In this document: in pieces, positions 59,401-64,000 of the stretch
How the letters are laid out: every line of letters begins with the position of its first letter
Position numbering within the stretch: the stretch's first letter is position 1
From: Rhizopus sp. PT2906
Taxonomy: Eukaryota > Mucoromycota > Mucoromycetes > Mucorales > Rhizopodaceae
NCBI GenBank assembly: GCA_025529335.1
Contig: JAMYHX010000069.1
Coordinates: 55,449 to 119,448 of the forward strand
Length of the DNA stretch: 64,000 nucleotides
Direction of reading: 5' to 3'
Position numbers and translations under genes: made by a program
The notes under the pieces: generated by a model
Databases searched by the model: none
Told to the model about the DNA's origin: nothing
Seen by the model: the letters and a program-made list of their open reading frames with translations, nothing else

Positions 59401-62400
59401 TGATAGGTATCATCATAACTATCTGTCTGCCAGGTCCAGGTAATGTGATGGAGATAATCACGAACGATGTATTCGCTTGTTAACCATGTGGCGAAAGGTA
59501 AATACCAAGTTCTGCCTCTGCTCTGATGCTTTGTCATATTTCCTAGCGCTTTTCCATTCTGAACAATCGGATAGCTATCTGAAAAGTGCTTGGAATCTCT
59601 CATCAACAGACTTGAGAATGGACGTTGGCAGACTATGTTATATGGAAGTGCAGTGAGCGGCGAAGTCTTCAAAAGGTATAACAGATGTTCTCTAACTCTT
59701 CTCCTTGCTGACACTTCTGCATTGAAAAATAGTAGCCTTAGCGTGATTAAGCGGCCATATTCATGTCGAATACGCAGCTCACAGAAGGAAGGAGATAGTT
59801 TGAATGGAGAAGGCGCAAAGGGTTCTTTTATAATATCGTCATGACCAGTGACAATAGCAGGCAGGTTTCTATGCAGCATCTTCACCAAGGTTCCATCATC
59901 TCCTTCAAAATCTGCCCATTCTTTCAGCACAGTTCGCACGTTCTCTAACATAGCCGTTATGTTCTCTTGCGCATTATAAATGAATTCCTGGTTGTAAGGG
60001 GACAGAAGCTTGGGGTCCATAAAGGGAGATACATCACCAATGAGCAGATCGATACATTCTGGATCGTACCAGCATCTAGTGCGAGCTCTAGTGTCTGCTG
60101 CATTCATGCGGTTCCAGATGGATTTGAACGAGTCTATGTACATTTCTTGATGCTGCATATAGACATGTCGAGCTGCATAAGACGGGGAGTCTATGCGTGA
60201 AGGCGATGTCATGGGTTCAGCAGCGGTAAGATTGGCCCAGAACTTGTTTGGAAAGCCAATGATAGACCTTAGTATTTCGTCTCCTTCATAAATGTCAACC
60301 AGATAGTTTTTCAGCTTCTCAATCTTGGAATAAACAGGTGCAGCATAGGTTTCCCCAAAGTATATGTATCCAGTCACCACGCCCATCATTTGTGCTCTTC
60401 TTTTAAAGACATCCCAGTTTTGTAGCATATGGGCAAAGCTAGCATCTGTACGAACAAGGATTTCAGCACGTGGAGCTTTTGCACGATAAAATAGTCCACT
60501 AGACATCAAGAGAGTTTCATTATTGTATGAAGCAGCGTTTCCGATGATCACAGGTAGCCAAGTAGCTCTGATTCTATACTCTATCACTACATTGGGTTGC
60601 CAATGCATTGTCATCAAGATTTGAACTCGCTCTTTTCTCACAGATGAAAGGTTCTTTGCTTCCAAGTCATGAATGCCGGGATCCAAACTACGCGTACCAC
60701 TACCTTCGTCAAAGGTAACTGATTGAACAGAGAATCCCTCTCTTGCTCTGGCAGCAACAATATGTGAAAATTCAGATGGCAGGCTGTATTCCTTGTACTT
60801 TAAGAGTCTACATTCCTCTTCTGGAGACTTGGCATTAGGATCCCAAGGGAAGTTGAGTGGCCATTCTATGTGTTCACCATCAAGATTTCGTCGATTCAAA
60901 TACATTCTTGAATCGTTCTCTGCCAATCTAGCTTCATTGCCAATCTTTGAAAAGGTAGCCTCTCTGAACAGGAAATGGTAGTGATAAATGTTGGGGTTTA
61001 CTATCTGCTTGACTTGATTGATGCCGACAACCTGGACTACGGCTTGATTGTTCTCCTGTAATGGCTCAGTAGCCTCACGAGATGTGCTTGCTACAGGCAC
61101 GCATTTCTCAGAGTACAGAAACGAGCCACTGGTTGCGCGTGCGAGAAACTTGAGCACTTCAGTATCAGGAACGAAACCAAAGTTCTTGCCTGGGATGAAG
61201 CCACTCTTACTACCCACCTGGATAACATGACAGTTGATATCCTCTTCAGCAAATTGACGAACAAAGGTATTGTCATGTATATTGGATTTCATGGCGCCAT
61301 CCGTGATGAGGACCAAATGAGATGATCCTTCTCTTGGCAACAGCTTGAGGGCGAAATGACCAGCGTGGAGGATACGTGAGAGACTGGCACCTGATTTACC
61401 AACACCCCAAACCTCCTTCTTGGATGAATGGTAACTTGTGTCCTTGTCTTTCTCAATGGCTGTGTCTACATGTGATTCATTTGGTTTGTCCTTATTGATG
61501 TCTCTCTTTAAAGGAAATGAAGCCGCATTCAATACATCAGGAGGGGCAGGGTCAGTCTTGCTTCCTACATCCAAGTCATAGTCCATATTGATCCGATGTT
61601 CACGAATAAATCTCCTAAAGGCAGCAATGTCCTCTTGAAAGGCAATGAACTCGGCTCTTAGTCTCGTTAGTATCGTAGGGATATTAGTTGCGGTAATAAT
61701 AGCGTTTTGTAAGAAGACTCTCATCGTTGGATGTTTGGTAAGTATAGGGATAAGATTAACGTTTGAAGCAAACTGTGAATAATCAGCAATGATTGTTGTT
61801 TGAATGGACGGTCGAAACTAGGAAATTTTAAGAAATATGGTCTACTATCATCATTCCTTGTCATTTACCACTGCTTTCTCTGTTGGGGATATTTGCATTG
61901 AGAATGGCTGAACCAAGCCTTCTAATGAGTTATGTAGACTAGAATGATATCATTAATCACTCAATAATACCATTTATTTGTATATATACTTGCGTTTGAT
62001 ATACTTCAGATAATAAAATATTACATTGGCTATCACCAATAGTAGCCAAACTAGAACTGAGATCAACAATGTACACGATACGATTATGTTGTGAAATGGT
62101 CATCAATGTTGTCTGAGGTGTGATGACATAGAGTTGATCTTTATTTTTATTGACAGTCTGTCCTTTACTTTGTTCTGTCAAAATAAGGTTACGACTTATT
62201 CAGTATGTGACACAATAAGACAAACCTTGATTTATAGAAAAATCAGGATTCCAAATTCTTCTTCTACTTCTTGACAGATAAATTATATTCATTTGCTATA
62301 TTTATCAATTAGACATAAATCCATTACATATTAAATCTACCTCAGTATCTTGTCGAGAGTATGGCTGATAGAGCATTTTGAGTAACCATTGGGTATATTC

Positions 62401-62583
62401 ATTCTTTGTACATAGTTTAGACGTCTTTAATAATATCACTGCTGTTTTGGCTTCAATTAACTATTATATTTGTAAGATATTGTGTGTCCAGTCCATGTTA
62501 TAACTCACTTTTAATTGTTCTTTGGAAGCAGTAGGTTTGGCTGTTTGACTGTCATGTTGTGAAGTTGATGGTTGTTCTGACAT
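51858..62583 (-). CDS. SZT2-like giant protein (KICSTOR/TORC1-nutrient scaffold homologue)
   Basis: Thirteen exons: 62583-62509, 62460-62341, 62295-62226, 62174-61994, 61938-61869, 61817-59331, 59275-57777, 57725-57243, 57190-56444, 56338-55645, 55593-55352, 55283-52373 and 52322-51858 (3,347 residues; human SZT2 is about 3,400). The start MSEQPSTSQHDSQTAKPTAS is followed by AVILLKTSKLCTKNEYTQWL, resembling the SZT2 N-terminus. A von Willebrand A-like domain has YIVDLSSS (about 123-130), LVLITDG (about 340), then NCHVIQVGSKSG and the SZT2-type block NFGFVPDTEVLKFLARATSG. Exon 4 to 5 uses a GC donor (GCAAGT), which alone keeps the frame. In animals SZT2 anchors GATOR1 at lysosomes so that amino-acid loss can inhibit mTORC1. 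The C-terminal two thirds has long helical and disordered stretches without a domain I can name. The identification rests on N-terminal motifs, length and lack of any better match. Confidence 0.8.
56385..56439. repeat. 55-base T homopolymer inside an SZT2 intron
   Basis: An uninterrupted T run on the plus strand (A run on the transcript) lies within the intron 56443-56339, directly after the GTAT donor. It is the longest of several homopolymers in the window. In the reading frame it would only give polylysine, so its position in an intron is required. Confidence 0.85.
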
Positions 62584-62949
62584 GTCAAAATGGTTCTTAA
62601 TCGTGACAATAAATAAAAGAAAAAAAAAAGATCGCTTTTACTGAAACAGGCAAGTCCATAATTTAAACGTCACTTTATGCGAATTAGATTATTCTCACTA
62701 CCACTTTAATCATGATCTTTCAGTTCCCTTTTGAAGAAAACTTGTACGATTAAACAATTTTATTTTTATTTTTTAACCCAAGTGGACACGTAGTATTCTC
62801 ATACTAATTTTGCCCGGACCAGTTCAGAGAATGAAAGAAGTGTCTAAAAACCCCTCTGGGCTTGAGGGCAAAAATGTCGTGGCTTGAAGAAAAGGACAAA
62901 GAAAATGGTTCTTAGGAAGGGAGGCTATTGGGAGAACAGTAAATGGAGC
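62584..62949. other. SZT2 upstream region merging into retroelement-like sequence
   Basis: AT-rich promoter side of the SZT2 gene to about 62800, then GC-richer sequence continuous with the relic ORF to the right. On the minus strand the relic's TGA overlaps an ATG (ATGAGCTCC), after which a second frame is closed within 14 codons, compatible with a dead downstream ORF. Confidence 0.4.
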
Positions 62950-63728
62950 TCATGTCTTTTTGACGGGAAAGAGCTTAGGGTAATCGCCACAAGCAATATA
63001 TCCTTTGTTAGCAAAGAAACTGGCTACAGACTGCTTGACAGGACCTTTAAGATAATCGAGAGCATGAAGAATACGGCACAGAAACAGGCCATGCGCGGCG
63101 GTCGTCCTGTTCGCTTCGTCCAAGTCGTCGTAATCGGGATTACGAAGGTTCGAGGGATCTAAAGGATCGTAAACGTCCTGTATGGGAATCTTAAATTTCT
63201 TTAGTTGTAAACGGAATTCATCTTCATAGTCATTATGAATTAGGAATGCAACAAGGTGACGATCGGGATAATGGATGTTGAGGATGCAGTGAGTGTTGAT
63301 ATTCAGTTGATGCAGACGAGAGCGTAGTTTATCTATAGGAAGATGGCGGCGAAGAGGCAGTTATAAGAACTTATAGCTACATTGGCAGAGGGGACACTGA
63401 AGGTGCGAGCAACAGCCATTTGACTAGGAAGGGGCTTGGAAGCTTTAAGTTTGGCAGCTTTCTGAAGAGGAGGGGAACCTAAATCGGAAGATGTAGGACG
63501 TTTCTGAGGAGGCTTGGGTTGCGATGAGGTTTTGGATGTCAGTGACGGAGACGTCAGTGGAGGAGATACCGGTGGAGAGGAAACCAAAGTGGAAGCGGGT
63601 TTCTTGGGAGCAGCGGCGTTTGATGCGTGAGCTAATCGCTCAAGGAGGGAAGCGTTTTGTTGTTTGCGTCGGGTGATTTCAGCCTTAGCTGCAGCGAGTT
63701 CTGCTTGTAGCTGCTTTACAGTTGGCAT
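62950..63728 (-). pseudogene. Broken retroelement ORF1/gag-like gene
   Basis: The start MPTVKQLQAELAAAKAEITR (63728) begins a coiled coil, then a Pro/Ser/Lys-rich linker up to SVPSANVA. There the frame shifts by one base near 63375 and meets a TAA near 63361. It continues as LPLRRHLPIDKLRSRLHQLN, INTHCILNIHYPDRHLVAFL, then DPLDPSNLRNPDYDDLDEAN and SVASFFANKGYIACGDY to a TGA at 62950-62952. The order (coiled coil, linker, compact RNA-binding-like domain, ATGA overlap with a following ATG) fits the first ORF of a non-LTR-type element in this fungal group. GC content and codon use differ from neighbouring genes. Reverse-transcriptase sequence was not seen. The region from 63729 to the window end shows no feature. 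Confidence 0.5.
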
Positions 63729-64000
63729 GAACCAAGTCTGTTGTTGTAAATATCTTTCCAAATAAGGCAAGAATCTATGGAAAGTGATGGTAAGCGGAAA
63801 AAGAGCGAAGAAAACGTACACTTTATTCACAAATTATTCGCACACTGATAAAAAAAATGATAATTTCAGACAACAAATAATAAAAGAGAGCCCATCAGAA
63901 GCAAAAGAATGAATAAAGAAACTATTAGTAAATCAGTTATTTACATTGATATTAAATACTTACATTAAGAGAGAGTTTATAAGAGAAAAAAAGAGACAAG

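Noticed and set aside
14502..62583. Idea that STT4, GATA factor, GID9 and SZT2 form a nutrient-signalling gene cluster
   Set aside because: They are spread over 48 kb among unrelated genes and on separate promoters; fungal signalling genes are not normally clustered, so chance is the simpler explanation.
1..64000. Search for tRNA or rRNA genes, CRISPR arrays and bacterial-type operons
   Set aside because: No cloverleaf with A/B boxes, rRNA core or regularly spaced repeats was recognised; the gene structure is plainly fungal.

Overview
The window looks like chromosomal DNA from a filamentous fungus, most likely Mucoromycota (Mucorales-like). Genes are monocistronic, lie on both strands and carry many short GT-AG introns (about 45-70 bases). 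Gaps are AT-rich with long A/T homopolymers. The proteins are eukaryotic, and the left-hand secreted nuclease is of the Rhizopus RNase Rh type. All exon structures were worked out by eye from splice consensus, phase and family similarity; there is no transcript evidence.

Left end (1-5.3 kb): a tandem duplication of an RNase T2 gene. The first copy is cut by the window edge. Its 3' flank carries a truncated tail of the neighbouring TAF9 gene, whose intact version follows the second copy. A decayed gene lies between the copies. 5.5-14.4 kb: an unrecognised gene, an HMG-box protein, an SLC35F6-like transporter, a DUF202 membrane protein, an RRM protein and ribosomal protein uS5 (RPS2). 14.5-21.4 kb: a 19-exon phosphatidylinositol 4-kinase STT4. 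23.5-31.9 kb: a peroxisomal acyl-CoA thioesterase with a 4-base microexon, a two-finger GATA factor, the GID/CTLH E3 subunit GID9/MAEA and a CHY zinc-finger protein sharing a 158-base divergent promoter with it. 33.9-42.8 kb: a Whi3/Scw1-like RNA-binding protein, a rhodanese-tyrosine phosphatase of the Pyp type and the ERMES subunit MDM34. 45.6-51.6 kb: an NmrA-like protein, mitochondrial uS8m and a Zn2Cys6 transcription factor. 51.8-62.6 kb: a 13-exon gene for a 3,347-residue SZT2-like protein, a nutrient/TORC1-signalling scaffold known from the animal KICSTOR complex. The right edge holds a broken retroelement-like ORF.

I see no bacterial-style operon, defence island or CRISPR. The genes are mostly independent housekeeping and signalling loci. 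Several happen to concern nutrient signalling (STT4, GATA factor, GID9, SZT2), but nothing in the layout shows they are co-regulated. The most notable items are the fungal SZT2 homologue, the split-identity RNase T2 duplication, the 4-base microexon, two GC-AG introns, a heat-shock-element cluster in a gap between convergent genes, and a scatter of start-less coding-like exon relics in the gaps.
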